From Cylicocyclus nassatus (Eukaryota; Nematoda; Chromadorea; Rhabditida; Strongylidae), in the NCBI GenBank assembly GCA_958299035.1, contig CATQJL010000305.1, forward strand, positions 62,406,127 to 62,470,126: a DNA stretch of 64,000 nt, given 5' to 3'. Positions 1 to 12,085 of the stretch are shown in pieces. Made by a program: the position numbers and the translations under genes. Each line of letters begins with the position of its first letter. Position 1 is the stretch's first letter. Below the pieces are notes generated by a model. The model worked only from the letters and a program-made list of their open reading frames with translations, did no database searches and had not been told where the DNA came from.

Positions 1-605
1 TTTCTACATTCGCGGTTGTTACTGCTTAACAAATTGCGAATTAATTCAGGAAAATCAGCAAAAAGACTCAAGGTGACATTACCAAAATTGCAGCATAAGT
101 TGAAGCGGCCATTTGTTGGCTTAGCTTCGTTTTGGAAGAACAAAGCACCGCAGTGATCACATGCAACGCAGAGAGGACCCAAGTAGTTTTCTGTGGGTTC
201 GGCTAACGTCGTAGCGATGCTGGCGGCGCGTGGTACTCTCGAGATGTGTTCCACAGATCGGTTCTAAGGATGTACATCTTGTAGCGTACGTGAAATGTTT
301 TAGGACGAAAGTACCTGAACGTTATCGGAGTCGCGAGGAGACTGTACTGTTGAAACTGCGCGGTTGGCTGTAGAATTGGCAGCACAATGCTGGAGTCGAG
401 ACATTCTTTCGTCATCGGTCTCGTTTGCTCTTCTGCGTCTTTCTCTTATGCCTCTCGCTCGCAGACGATCTACCCTCTGCTCCTCAATCTCCACCGAGTT
501 CGCACGCCACATTCTCGAATTAGCAGCAGCACGATGAAGCCTTGACGATCTTTCTGCCTCCGTTTCGACCGCCCTCCTTTGTCTCTTTCTTTCAGCTAAT
601 AATTA
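1..605 (-). pseudogene. Helitron Rep/helicase N-terminal fragment, degenerate and cut by window edge
   Basis: Read on the minus strand from about 605 down to 1. The first part encodes an arginine/glutamate-rich stretch with repeating RRA.E..ER..RL units (for example RRANETDDERMSRL). The last 200 bp encode YLGPLCVACDHCGALFF, followed by a CC pair and a hydrophobic GNVTLSLFADFP stretch. A CxxCGALxF zinc motif followed by CC..G.V.L is the hallmark of the region just before the Helitron_like_N domain in animal Helitron replication-helicase proteins (rolling-circle DNA transposons). The two parts lie in different frames and a stop falls between them near 250, so the copy is probably dead. The Rep nuclease and helicase domains would lie beyond the left edge. 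The family is seen fairly clearly; completeness is unknown. Confidence 0.72.
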
Positions 606-3050
606 AAGACGTGTTACTTTCTGCTCTTCAGTTTCATTTTGTCTTCGCGTGGCCTTGCTACTGCAATTCTGCTCTGAACTGGCGTTCTTCTAGGATTGTT
701 CGTTATCTGCAAGCACTGCTTTTCTCGTATATAAGGTCCTGCTTTTCATAGCGCAACAAAAATGGTAACAATAGCTTGCTCTGGTTTAATTAAACCAACA
801 CTAACATTTGCATGGATTTCTTGCAATCTGTTTTCCATGCCTGTTACATCGAATGAAGATGTTTGCTCAGAAGAGTCCATCGGCAGTGCGGTAGATTGGG
901 ATTCTCCATGCTGCGTAAACGTATGCAGCACAGCAGTGGACGATGATGGTTGCTCGCTGTATGAGTCCAGCGGCAATACAATTTGAGTTGCTTCCTCAGC
1001 TTATGACTACAACGTAAAATCCAGGGTGAGGGTATGAACAGGCAAATGTATGAAAATGTAATGCTGGCAGATGATTTCCACCTGAACATGTTCGCCACTT
1101 TTCTGAATTATGTGAGTCGTTGCTAGTCTTAATCTTCTTTACCGTGTTTGCGTTTGAGGACGGGGCCTCAATAGGCAGTGACTGCTGGATAGAGTAGGAT
1201 CATGAGTTGAGTACAGACTTGAAAGATGAGAAAGTGAAAAGTTGGGAACACTTATCAAGGTTGTTTTGACAGGCCGCATAAATTTGACTACGGCGATACC
1301 GAGGGAAAGAGGGTAGGCAAAGACAGCAGAGACAACAATATCAGAGCGTAACGTCTTCAATGTAGATAGCTGATAGACTGTTAGTAGATTAGCTTCAGGC
1401 TCACAGCAGTACTTCATGCGAACAACGCTCGTTAAAAGTTCTTGCACTTATGTTGACTGGTCAATTATAGCGATAGATTATCACACTGCACAGAAATGCC
1501 GGACGAGAGAGAAAGTGGACGCTTGCAAACAATTTAGCTCCATTTCCAGACTGTCATGTAGCGTAGAAAATATAGCTCAACCGGATATTACTTAAATCAA
1601 TGACGAATGAACCGATTGCGCGCCCCATTTGTTAAATCTGAGAACCGCGGCTTTGATTATGCGCATAGGAACGCTAGAAATATTTCAAAATCCACACTTA
1701 CTGGAACTACGCTGGGAATTAATTTTGTAGGCCTTTATGCCAGATGTTCCCATCGTGACAGCAAAACGCATTTTCTGAGTTTTGTTGAGTTTGTATGATC
1801 ACCATTAATTAAAGGCACACAATGTCTTTTCTAACTATACTGGATCTCGGTGAAAAATTATTTATGTTCTTTTGAACCCTGCTCCCCAAATAAAACAAAC
1901 CAAGTTGCCATTCATGCGTTAGAGAGATTTTTTTAATGACTGCATTGCGAAGTTATATGATAACTCCTTCAAGCAAAAATATGGTTCTTTTTGTGTTTAC
2001 ATGCAGCGCAATATTTTTCTGGATATTCTCCAAAGAGTAAGATGCGATGATTTGACAGACGCACCGTTTTGACAAAATCATAATTACAAACAAATCAGAT
2101 CGATAGAGCTATAGGAAGGCAGGATAGAGTTCCAAAACTTAACAAAGTCGGTGGATGCTTAGCATCCCCGTGCGTGTGATTTCAGGATGGATGAAGGTGC
2201 GGTGCGATGAAGCCAAAGTTGCACATGTTTTACGTAGTTTTCTTGTAAAGAGGATCGAGAGTTGGTCGAAGAGCATTCCAATGAAAGAAAGCGACTCAAA
2301 AGGTTGAAAATGACTTTGATTGGCACTGCATGAGAGATGATTGCTCAGACTACAGAAATGGTCAAAGCAGAGGTAAGATGGATGCTTTTGGAAAAGGCGC
2401 AGCATCACTTTCTCTTGAAGCGATAAAGCATAAAACTACACGGCGCAGATTTTGTGGAAAAACAGAAGTAGATGCTTCAAAAACAGTTTTTTTTTCTATA
2501 AAGTGACACCAAGTGTAAAGATAAACAATGTAGGCAAAAGCTGCTAATTCAGGAATGACTAACCGTAGTAATCTGCTAATGTCTTTCCATGATGAGGGCG
2601 AAACTGCGGTATCAACTTGCTTAGCGATTGAGTTAGTCGACAATGAGGTAATATGCAAACTCTTCTCGAACCTTGTTCATAACGAAAACGTCTCCCTTGG
2701 GTTATGAGCAACTTTTCGAAAAAACCTCATCTTTGGTCTCCAAATGACAATGGCTCCAGACTGTTTACCGTTACAGCGGCATCGCTGATAGGGGGTAGAG
2801 GGGGGGGGGTAAGATCGAGTAGACATACGCCGTACGCATGGGTCACCGCCTGCGCTTTATTATATAGAGATATCCCTCCTTTAATGGCAGTTAGAAATTT
2901 TCTTCTTGGGCGAGAAGGAGAAAGGGAGTTCAAAATCAACGAATTTTTCCATGATGGCTTCGGCAACACACTCCAAAAAACTCTTTAGGTGGATTTTCAA
3001 ATTGGAAGTTTTCCAGCCCTAAAATTCAAGAATAAGGGGGCTCCACTCTT
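606..3050. other. No confident gene; repeat-like intergenic DNA
   Basis: Only short frames occur here. A minus-strand frame at 746-1010 encodes a Ser/Gln/Glu-rich peptide open on two frames, which could be a transposon part. Another minus-strand frame around 2,500-2,640 contains WKDISRLLRLVIPELAAF, weakly reminiscent of the N-terminal segment of half ABC transporters, but no partner exon or Walker motif was found nearby. A short poly-G run lies near 2,800. Confidence 0.4.
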
Positions 3051-3059
3051 ACGAGGAAT

Positions 3060-3502
3060 GCTGCCTAACTTAGCTCGGCCTTTTGGCAAAAGACATATAG
3101 TTCTGAATCAGCTTTGAACGCTGATTTCAATTATGCTATTCCTAGCTGCCGAGCATCATACCGAAGCGAGTTATGAGCTTTTTCCCGCGCAAAATTGGCA
3201 TACTACTGAACACGGGAAGGCTGCCTGTAGATATAAATTTACAAGAAAAAGTTGCTGAGATATCGAAATAACTCAAATCCACTCTTTTATCCTTAAAAAG
3301 AAGCTTAACGCCAAGTGTATTAGCACTTAGGTGATGATGCCGTGATGCCAGTGAGTGATGAGTGTGCCAATTTCGCGCAGAAAAAAGTTCATAACTTCGG
3401 AATGGCGCTCGGCAGCTAAAAATAGCGTACTTGGAATCAGTGTTTGAAGCTAATTTAGAATATATATGTCCCTTGCCAAAAAGCCGAGCTAAGTTAGGTA
3501 GC
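3060..3502. repeat. Fold-back (palindromic) MITE, about 440 bp
   Basis: The left arm starting CTGCCTAACTTAGCTCGGC (about 3,062-3,210) is the reverse complement, with mismatches, of the right arm ending GCCGAGCTAAGTTAGGTAG (about 3,360-3,500). A loop of roughly 150 bp separates them. Both arms carry the submotif GAATCAGCnTTGAA, which recurs in the fold-backs at 40.5 kb and 59.6 kb, so they may belong to one family. No coding capacity is seen. Confidence 0.8.
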
Positions 3503-3605
3503 TTCCCTTGTTAGTTTGAGGCATGGCGACATCGGTTACACAGTAATTGTGATCATGTACCCCCCCCCCCTCTCCCGGTTATTTATGGTTATTTCAATAA
3601 ATTTC

Positions 3606-4092
3606 ACATTTACGCTTTGGCCATACTTTACCCGTGTTCCGCGTTACCGTTTTTTACCAGTGTTACTCATGTTACTAGTGTTACCAGTGCTACTCGTGTT
3701 ATCGGGTTACCAGTGTTATCAATGTTACGAGTGTTACCCGTGTTACCAGTGTTACCCATGTTACCATTGTTTCGCGTTACTAGTGTTACTCAAGTTACTC
3801 GTGTTATTCGCCAGTCAGTGAGACTGCATTCTAGAATGAGACTGCATTTGTGATCATTTCACTACTCAGTAGCAATAGAAGCGGTAACACTTAACTCTAG
3901 TAAGACGGGTAACACTGGTAATATGAGTAACAGTGTAACACGGGTAACACTGGTAACATGGGTGACACGAGTAACATGAGTAACACGAGCAGCACTGCTG
4001 ACAACGGTAACACGGGTAACACGGGTAACACGGGTAACAACGGTAACACTTTACCGTTGTTACTTTTTACCAGAAGGAATGGCCAAGCTTTA
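3606..4092. repeat. Inverted array of GTTACC-type 9-mers (giant hairpin)
   Basis: Bases 3,640-3,815 are a degenerate tandem array of GTGTTACCA/GTGTTACTC units. Bases 3,887-4,065 hold the complementary array (GGTAACACTG units) in the opposite sense. The spacer is about 70 bp and contains a small duplication of GAGACTGCATT. Outside the arrays, GCTTTGGCCAT on the left pairs with ATGGCCAAGC on the right, suggesting terminal inverted repeats of a mobile element whose arms have expanded as satellite. A run of C lies just to the left. Confidence 0.8.
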
Positions 4093-6580
4093 GAAATAAA
4101 TCAATTTAATTCACAAACAATGTGCTAAATTTCAGTTCTTCAATAATCCAGCAAAGAGACATACTAAGATAAGCAGCAAATGTTCGCAATTTTGACCTGT
4201 TTCAGTTCTACCGATTCAAACAGAGCAAGTGAACGCAGTGCTGAAGCAATGATGTAATGTTTTTTTGAAATTTTTTCAACCTATGGAACACTGCAAGCTC
4301 TCGTCCACTCATAAACACATTTCATGTGCATATCGAAGGTAAACTAGCAATTCAACATAACACATTCAAAGTCGAATGGTCACATTAAATCTTGGAAGGT
4401 TCTCCTTTGGAACATTTGATAGAGATCTCTGTTTCCTTGTGCATTAGGATAGTAAATGGAATGTCCAAAAAATCAAAGATACAGTTTGTTAGCTCGCAGA
4501 TTAGTCTTTTACACTATACATCTACCAGCTCGGAAACTGGAATGGGCACACGTCTGAAGTCAGGCTGTGAATCTGATTTAACATCGAATTCGCATTTTTC
4601 CCCTCAAGCCGTTAGACATTCAGAGAGTAGAAACTATAAGCTAAATGTTGCATCTAATAACATTTGAACACAGATTACAGGATCTGAATAAATGTGGAAG
4701 CATCATAAGCTAGAAACACTTTACTTTTCATTCGAAAATGTGACTGATTTTGATCAAAGCACACGCTTTGTTTACTGGACTATTTACACCATTTTCGGCA
4801 TATGCGGCTACCGCCAAGCTCATTCTCCCTTACTATAATTTGCTACGGGATCACAGAAACAGAAAAGGAAGACAAATAAACGAACAAAATAGAGCTGAAG
4901 TTCTCACTTACCTTATATAGTAGACTCTGAGGAAGTTCAAACTTGTTCTAATAATCGTAGCTCAGCTAAGGCGAAGGATTTGTTACTGAAAAAATGCCTC
5001 GATTGAGAAGGATGGTGGTATTTACCACAGTATAGGTAGATTAACGAAATGTTGTATCAGTTGGAAATAGAAGAAAAAAAAAGAACAAAATAACAGAGAA
5101 TATCTACAAAGCCTTCATCTACAACAAGTAAGTCACGACCCTAAGAAAGTGGTTGCTGATTACGTCAGGACACTGATCTCGAGACAGCGGTTGAATGACC
5201 TTTGAACTGAAATGCATAATAAATACAAATATTTGCTTGATGAAACAATGAACCATAAGAACTAAAAAAGAATACAGAATTAATGTTTATGAAGACTTTC
5301 TTGTTATGCACTTTGTATTGTTCAATATGTTATTGGCTTTTTCGCCATGCTAGAGTGCGTCCATCTCTGACAAAAGAAGGAGTCTACAACCAATGTCAAA
5401 GCTTGAGATTCTGTGTACATATAACGTTCACAAAATAATTGGAACTCGCAAGATTCGCGAGATTTGGGTAGTTCGGGCCTGCTCAAAAATCTTTTTCATG
5501 TCATAAAATTCAGATGTGGAAAGAGATCCATGCTCAGTTTGTTGAGATAGGGTTTTTGGTTATCCCGCTTCTTTGATCCATGAGATATGGTAGATATACG
5601 ATGGAGCACCGAAGCGAGAAAAACGCTCCAGAAGTTAGAAGCGGCCAAGGTGGCTCCGCCCATCAACTTTTGCAATAGCCAAAATCCTATGGAACCGCTG
5701 CAAATCTTGCTTCTCCGATGAATCATCTGAGATCATAAATACAACATGTCATGTGAAAGAGGCAACTGATTGTGGGAGAGAAGAGAAATTTGGTGAATTC
5801 TGCAAGGATTCTTCAAATTGTCCATTGTGACATAGTAATAGTTTCCTATAGTACAAGTAGACATATTTGGCTTTCATCATTAAGCAGCACAACTCTGTTA
5901 TGGGGATCGCACATGGAAATTGTGATTTTATTTATTTATTTATTCTGGAAGCCAGGCACTGCTCAGTCGGGGACACATGCCCAAACATTGCGTACAACAG
6001 CAGCATAGTTTTGTGTACCAAGACAAATTTATCTTCTAAAATGTTTTTTAACCCATTTTCTGGTTCAACGGTTTCAAAATAAACACAAACATCTAAAAGT
6101 TATGATAATCATCGTGTCCACGATAATCATCATGTCCCCAAATGAACTTATTAGATTTGCACAGAACAGGGTAAAGTGTGAGGATCCCTGCATCAGATTG
6201 TGAGTGGCGAAACAAACGGCAGTGAGGTATCTACTTTACGTCATCGTTTGAATCACTCGTGGCTAATCACTTCGTGGTTCAAAGAGGAAGATATATTCTG
6301 ATTATGGCTGAAAGCGATGAGGATGTTCTAGTGAACATTTTAGTTTGTCTTGCTTTTAACTGATTTTGAAAAATCTGTTAAAGTGCATAAAACGTGCATC
6401 TGATTCAGAAGAAAATTTTTTGGACTGACACGTATTCCGGGAAAACTCTTCAGAGAAATAGGTCCGGATAACGGAGAAGTACCTCGGTAAGCTATGCAGC
6501 TCAGACTTGAGCCGACACTGCAGACGCCTCAAAAACTCCACGGATCTTTCAGAGGACTTTGAACGCAATCTCCTGAAGAA
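4093..6580. other. No confident gene
   Basis: AT-rich DNA. The longest frames (4,392-4,667 plus strand and 5,496-5,726 minus strand) show no recognisable domain, no signal peptide and no clear splice-linked partner. Confidence 0.4.
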
Positions 6581-6582
6581 TA

Positions 6583-6900
6583 CCCAAATCATCTCGTCAT
6601 ACTTCGCAGTATGGAAATGAGGAGAATATGCTGTCTTTATGGTCTTGCAGAATGTTTCGAAGACGAAGCATTGATGGACCGGTCACATCTTGACAGACAG
6701 ACGACAGATGGGGACCAAGATCATCTATGTGGATCTCTGCGAAGCAAAACATTACCGAGGAAGACCATCTACGAAATGGACGGAAGTGTTTGTGCAATTG
6801 CACCGGCTGAAAAATCAGCTGGATGTGATTTTCGCACCTGGGACTGTGGACGCCTTAACAGCCAAGAAGATTGTGTGTGTCTAAGGAAAGAGGGTCAAAA
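6583..6900 (+). pseudogene. Possible LINE reverse-transcriptase C-terminal tail, decayed
   Basis: One frame reads GRPSTKWTEVF, then QLHRLKNQLDVI and GTVDALTAKKI. This resembles the poorly conserved tail downstream of the reverse-transcriptase domain in animal RTE/jockey-type LINEs (GRPxxRW.D.F...). Neither the catalytic YADD box nor an endonuclease was found upstream, and the neighbouring frames shift, so only a remnant is claimed. The family assignment is an inference from motif shape. Confidence 0.35.
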
Positions 6901-9900
6901 AGATAAGTGAAATTTTACGCTGTGATCGCACAGCAAAAAAATTCACTTGTAGACAGTCCATCTAATCATTTATGTTTGAGGAACAGACATGAAAGTAATT
7001 AATAATAATGCGCTATTTCATTAAAGCTGATAGTTGCAATGAAAACATGTCCGAAATGAACGGAAAATGCCAATTTTTCCTGTCACATAATCATCAGAAA
7101 ATCAAAACTACAGCATGTTTCATAATTTACACTTCACTGGAAAATGGTCCTAATTACAGAGAAATGGAAAGCTCGTTACAAAAACGACGTAGCAGAACTT
7201 TGACTTACCTGCATTTGACAGAAAAGAAAAGGTAACAAACTCAACATACCCGCTTATATTCCCAAAGAATTCAGAAGGAAGCGCCTGCCAAGGTCAGCGA
7301 GTATCAGCTGAAAGATTTACTAACTGTCAACTGATACAAATCACAATCACCTAGTAAGTGCAGGATATGAATATACTAATACTGGTGCAAAATATCCCTT
7401 ATATGTAATTCGAGACATTGCGCCAGCTTCAGAGATAAGGGTCTTCTCCTGGAATGCATGTAGACGATATAAGAAGCAATCCTCATTCTGATCGCCAAGG
7501 TCATAGGCCAATAAGATTTCAAACATTGTAAGTTCAAAATTCAAAGTATTGTACCAAGTTTCTAGACGCGGGTGGCGAATCTATCAAATTGGGAAGAAAA
7601 GAATGACGTTTTTTTACAACAGAACAATAGGACGAATCGGAAAAATAGGTGAAGGATATCATCCGATAGAGGAAAGCGAGCTTTACAGGATGGCATCTGA
7701 ACATCGAAGCCAAAACATAAGAGCAGCTAATAGTGCCAAAAATCGGTTTTCTCAAAAAATCCCAGGAACCTCTCACTGGCTCCATCATGTATCCATTTGT
7801 GAGTGCCATACGAAAACGAAAAATTACAAACTCCGCCCCTAGTAGTCTCCTGGGCTCTGCCCATATATGCAGTATTGTATATACCACAAATTCGAGACTT
7901 TAATCATAAAATTTGGGTTTTCGATATGCTCTAGTTCCAGAGAAATACCAAATTTGGCTGAGAAAAACCGAAAAAAACGACATCCCTTCCTTTTCATCCT
8001 AATACGTCCTTTCTATAAGAGTTGAATATGTCAGAAATGTACTGAAAGGTTCTTTCTAGGAAGCACCATAGCAGCTTGTGTGTGCGCAAATAGGTTGTAT
8101 TGCCAATTAGTACTTCGATCTTTGCATAAAGGACTTTTCCTACGTTTTTGTTTTACGAATATTTGTGGAATAACGAAAATCATCAGAAAGCGGTTGAGTT
8201 TTCTGCTCCATTTAACGGAAAGTAGGATGTAAGCATCGCCGCCGATAGTCGCCTTTGCGTACTACTTTTCCTGAAGCGGCATGTACTAACATGCAAAGAG
8301 ACGGACAGACGCCCATCAGCCGAATTTTTCCTTCATCTGACAGAAATGATGATAGGAGAAAAAAAAGATTAGACGTCTCAGCTCTTTTTAAACGGTCCTT
8401 GGCGCGAATCTTTACCGATTACAATGCCTCGAATAGAAATATTTATGTGCAAAACCGAATTTCCTAGAAAAATTGAGTAAGTGTGGAAAGAAAAAAGTGC
8501 TCTAGAGGATGCAGATGTTCGAGAGTAAATCTTTTTGAGCTATCCAAGAAAAAACACGTCTCGAATTTCATGATTCTGATGTTTCGAGAAAGAGCCGCTA
8601 GTTAGCCCAAAATGAACTGTAACTTGCTTACATAGCAAGAATCCATACATTACTACTGTAGACCCCAATCTTGCATGGTCTCACAGGAAAATTGCAGAAA
8701 CAAAAATTTGCAAATGAATTTTACAAAAGAGTAGCTATATGCTGTTGACGTACAAAAACATCACAGTGTTAAGCACTTTATCAAACTTTCGTTCTCGAGT
8801 CGTATTTCTGTAAAAAAAGAAGCAAAAGCAATTTTCTATGAAACTACATTTTTTTGTAAGTTTCGTTTTCGATGGTTTGTAGCTTCTATGATGGAATGCA
8901 TGCTCTGTTGTTCTAACAACGAGAAAAAATGGTGAATTTAGGTCTGAATTTGAAAAACTGTCCAATTCTATTTGAATTGCGTAAGCTTGATATAACCAAT
9001 ATTTTTCGAACATGCTTGTCATAAGCAGCAAAATAGGCTTTAAGAGCACGTGTGATTGGCTGGAAACAAATTCAATTGGAAATTCGTGAGCTGACTCTCG
9101 AAAAAATCCCATTGTTTGACAAGAATTTCATAAACACAAAAAATTATTCCGCAGTCGCTTGATATAATGAAGTCTTGTAGATCGGAAAATGGAAAATTGA
9201 ATAGAGACGAGAGTGACACAAAATTTTTTTTCAGTTACTTAGCGCAATTATTGATTCATTTCAAGAAGTCTCATTTCGTCAGGAAGGAAACGTATTACGT
9301 GTCAAGAAATTTTACTGAAATTATGAAGATAACCTTATCGGAGAAGCTAGATAAAACAGAAATTATTCCAGAAAATTTTTAGATGTGAGGTTGCACGAAA
9401 CAGCGCTGGTTGAAATGTCCAAAGTACAAGATAGAAGATCAATGAGTTTTCGCGCCAAGTATTTGGAGAATTCCTTCCTGAAATTGCCTTATAAAATACG
9501 TAAAGGAGCATTACTTCTTGAAGCGAATTTGTGCTTTTAAGAAGAAAAAACGCTGCATTGTTTTGTCTGGTAATGAGTACTAAGATGATTACTGAAGTTA
9601 TTTGTAAGGTCATAGATCAAATCTGTGTAGTTAGAAACGAAGCAGAATGGGACGATCGGGGTACATATCAAATCTTTTTAACCATGTGTTTGAAAGAGGA
9701 CCTTCATATTTGGAAAAAGTATTATGCAGTGTAGACAGAAATAATTCTAGGGTAAAATCATAAGAAAATGCAATAGAACGAGTGAGTATCATTTCAAAGG
9801 CCGAACATGTAACCACAAATCATCAAGAAGAGACTGTTTCCAAATCTTTGAACTTCTACCTGATCCTCTAGGTTGAGCTAATCAAGCTGGTCCATTGCCA

Positions 9901-11174
9901 GTGTGTAAGTTCCCACGTCAGCATTAAGTTATTCTTCTAGAACTTGGAACTAGCGCCATTTAAGACTTTCAGTCTTCAAATATTATCCAAAATCGTTTGC
10001 AACTTTGTTTTTTCAATCTTTAATCGGAATTTGTTTATTTGAAGCTTTCAGATTTTAAATTCGTTCAATACTCGCTCACTGAAAAATCTTGAATTACAAA
10101 GTATAATTGACTCCAATCGCAGGTAACGAGCCCCCCCCCCTCCGCCCTCCTCCGTATTACAAGCTCTGTAGAAACGATATCGAAGCTTTCGATTTGTTGT
10201 TAAACGGTGGCCAAGATTGGTATGGTGACAATTTACTACTTGGCTAACGTTTTTTTTATTTAAATTATGCCAAGATTCATAGAAGTTCGAACCTGGAGGT
10301 TGATATCGAAGCTGATCGTTTGTTAATCAATGTTTTAGAAAAAATTTGTCATTGTGGAACCCTAGAAATTCCATATTATTTTAATTCCATTTATTCAAGT
10401 CAGCTACCATACATCCATCATATTTTCGACAACTTTTTCCTCTCTTCGTTTCCTGTTATTTATCGATAAACTTTATTCAAAAGCTTGATAGCAAACAAAC
10501 GACGAATCACTCACTTATACCAGCCACTAATTATACTAGATCACTTCCTTCCAATCCCTTTTGATGCCATTTTTCGCGAAAGTCGGTGGAGCAAAACTTT
10601 ACCGCCTACCACGTTTGTCGTTTCCTGTTTTTGAGTTGTGTCACCAAAATTCTGAATTTTGGACTAAGTAACTCACATCAATTTTGCGATCACAAATCAC
10701 CTTATCTGGCCATTTCTGGATTGGTCGGTGATCATACTTTCATCGTGATGACTTCACATGCCTAACGTTGACGCCGAAGAGACATCAAAAAGCAGACCTA
10801 TCTTTGTGCTTACAGTTTAGATCTTTGAGAAATTTAGCATTTACGGGTAGTCAGCGGGAGCTACAGCATTCTATGTATACACGTCGCAAAATCTTCGAGA
10901 TCTTTCTTGAGCGTTCACACCCATTCGAGACGTAGCATAACATAGTTGACAAAAATGGAATCTTCGCTTCCTCAGATTTTTGGTTTGTAGTCAATTTTTC
11001 TATCCGAATTTTTGACGAAGATAATGCAAGCTATTTGGTAAAGCACACTTGGAGCTTCGGAACGCATTACGAACATATTCTCAAAAGCTTTACGAGATTC
11101 TGAGAAAAAATAAAGCAAAAAATGCGAACGAACCTCTTTCAACCCAGTATCACCTTCATAATAATCACAATCTT
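6901..11174. other. No confident gene; AT-rich, repeat-derived
   Basis: The region contains scattered copies of a short motif close to TCGATAGAGCAAAGCAAGCT (near 7,670), also found near 28.7, 29.5, 38.8, 39.4 and 53.8 kb. A 125-codon minus-strand frame at 8,735-9,112 has no recognisable domain. A C-rich run lies near 10,130. Splice-linked exons could not be assembled. Confidence 0.4.
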
Positions 11175-11175
11175 A

Positions 11176-11189
11176 TATATAAAGCTGAA

Positions 11190-11277
<88 letters not shown>

Positions 11278-11530
11278 TGTCTGTCTGTATGTATGTACGT
11301 ATGTGCGGAATAGAAATTTTTATTTCTGAACCGATTTGGACCAAACTTGGCACACATATGCTTCGGGGCAGGGAGCGTGTTATAGGCTACTTTTCGTTAT
11401 CGATCGATATCGATTTTATCGATTTTTTGCAAAATTTGAGCTACAGGGCTGGGAGTTGGCACAGGGGGGTAATCGAGCATGCTGATTACAAATATATTAT
11501 TGACAGGCCCGGGCGGAGCCGGATTTACCA
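11176..11530 (+). repeat. Helentron/HINE-like non-autonomous repeat with CTGT microsatellite
   Basis: Starts TATATAAAGCTGAATGTCTG, runs into a CTGT tetranucleotide array (11,191-11,304), then ACCGATTTGGACCAAACTTG, GGCACACATA and an ATCGATCGATATCGATTTTA block, and closes near GGGCGGAGCCGG. Other copies at 32.5 and 57 kb end GCCGGGCAAGCCAGCTAGT. A microsatellite core plus a CTAGT end is known from non-autonomous Helentron-like elements such as the Lep1/HINE type; that assignment is inferred. Confidence 0.65.
11191..11304. repeat. (CTGT)n microsatellite
   Basis: About 20 nearly perfect CTGT units, decaying at the right end into CTGTATGT and TATGTACG units. It lies inside the HINE-like repeat. 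Open frames across it (CLSVCLSV or TDRQTDRQ) are artefacts of the repeat. Confidence 0.95.
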
Positions 11531-11689
11531 ATTATTATATAATAATATGCCAAATGGTCGCCCCGAGCAATCGCAGCGAAATCAGAAAGAATTTTTCCCG
11601 GATTAACAAATGCAGAATGATGATTTGAAATGCTTGTAAAGATCAGCTCTCAGTTTTTTACTTCGCGATTGCAGTGCGGCTTGTACGCT

Positions 11690-12085
11690 CAAAGGCATTG
11701 TCCAGGTCAACTGGAGGGTGGTGGGATTTTGAGATTTTGACGCAGTGCGGAAGCAGGCTCCTGACTGATGCAACAGTCCAAGTCCGATCGAAAAAGGTGA
11801 ATTCTGAAGCGAGAAAATCGCTTCGGAAAAGAGGGGCGGTACGCCAATCCCCCTCCCCCTTGACAAGTTTTGACGTGGTTAATACACATTAGATCAACAG
11901 CATTCGCCACGTCAAAACTTGTTAAGGAGGCGGGATTGCGTACCACCCCTTTTTTCCGAAGTGATTTTCTCGCTTCAAAATTCACCTTTTTCGATCGGAC
12001 TTGGACTGTTGCATCAGTCAGGAGCCGTGTTCCTGCACTGCGTCAAAATTCCACCACCCCCAATTAACCTGGGCAATCCCTTCAA
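11690..12085. repeat. Fold-back element, about 395 bp
   Basis: The left arm (about 11,693-11,880) holds GACGCAGTGCGGAAGC, CAACAGTCCAAGTCCGATCG and TGACAAGTTTTGACGTGG. The right arm (about 11,908-12,080) holds the same blocks in reverse complement. The loop is roughly 25 bp. The arms diverge by several percent plus small indels. There is no transposase. Confidence 0.85.

Noticed and set aside
2362..2658. ABC half-transporter exon (WKDISRLLRLVIPE)
   Set aside because: Only about 15 residues are suggestive; no Walker A, signature or Walker B exon was found on that strand nearby.
8735..9112. 125-codon minus-strand frame
   Set aside because: No domain, no splice context and AT-rich composition in which such frames occur by chance.
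11049..11606. 185-codon frame with CLSVCLSV repeats
   Set aside because: It is a translation of the CTGT microsatellite and HINE-like repeat; the opposite strand is equally open.
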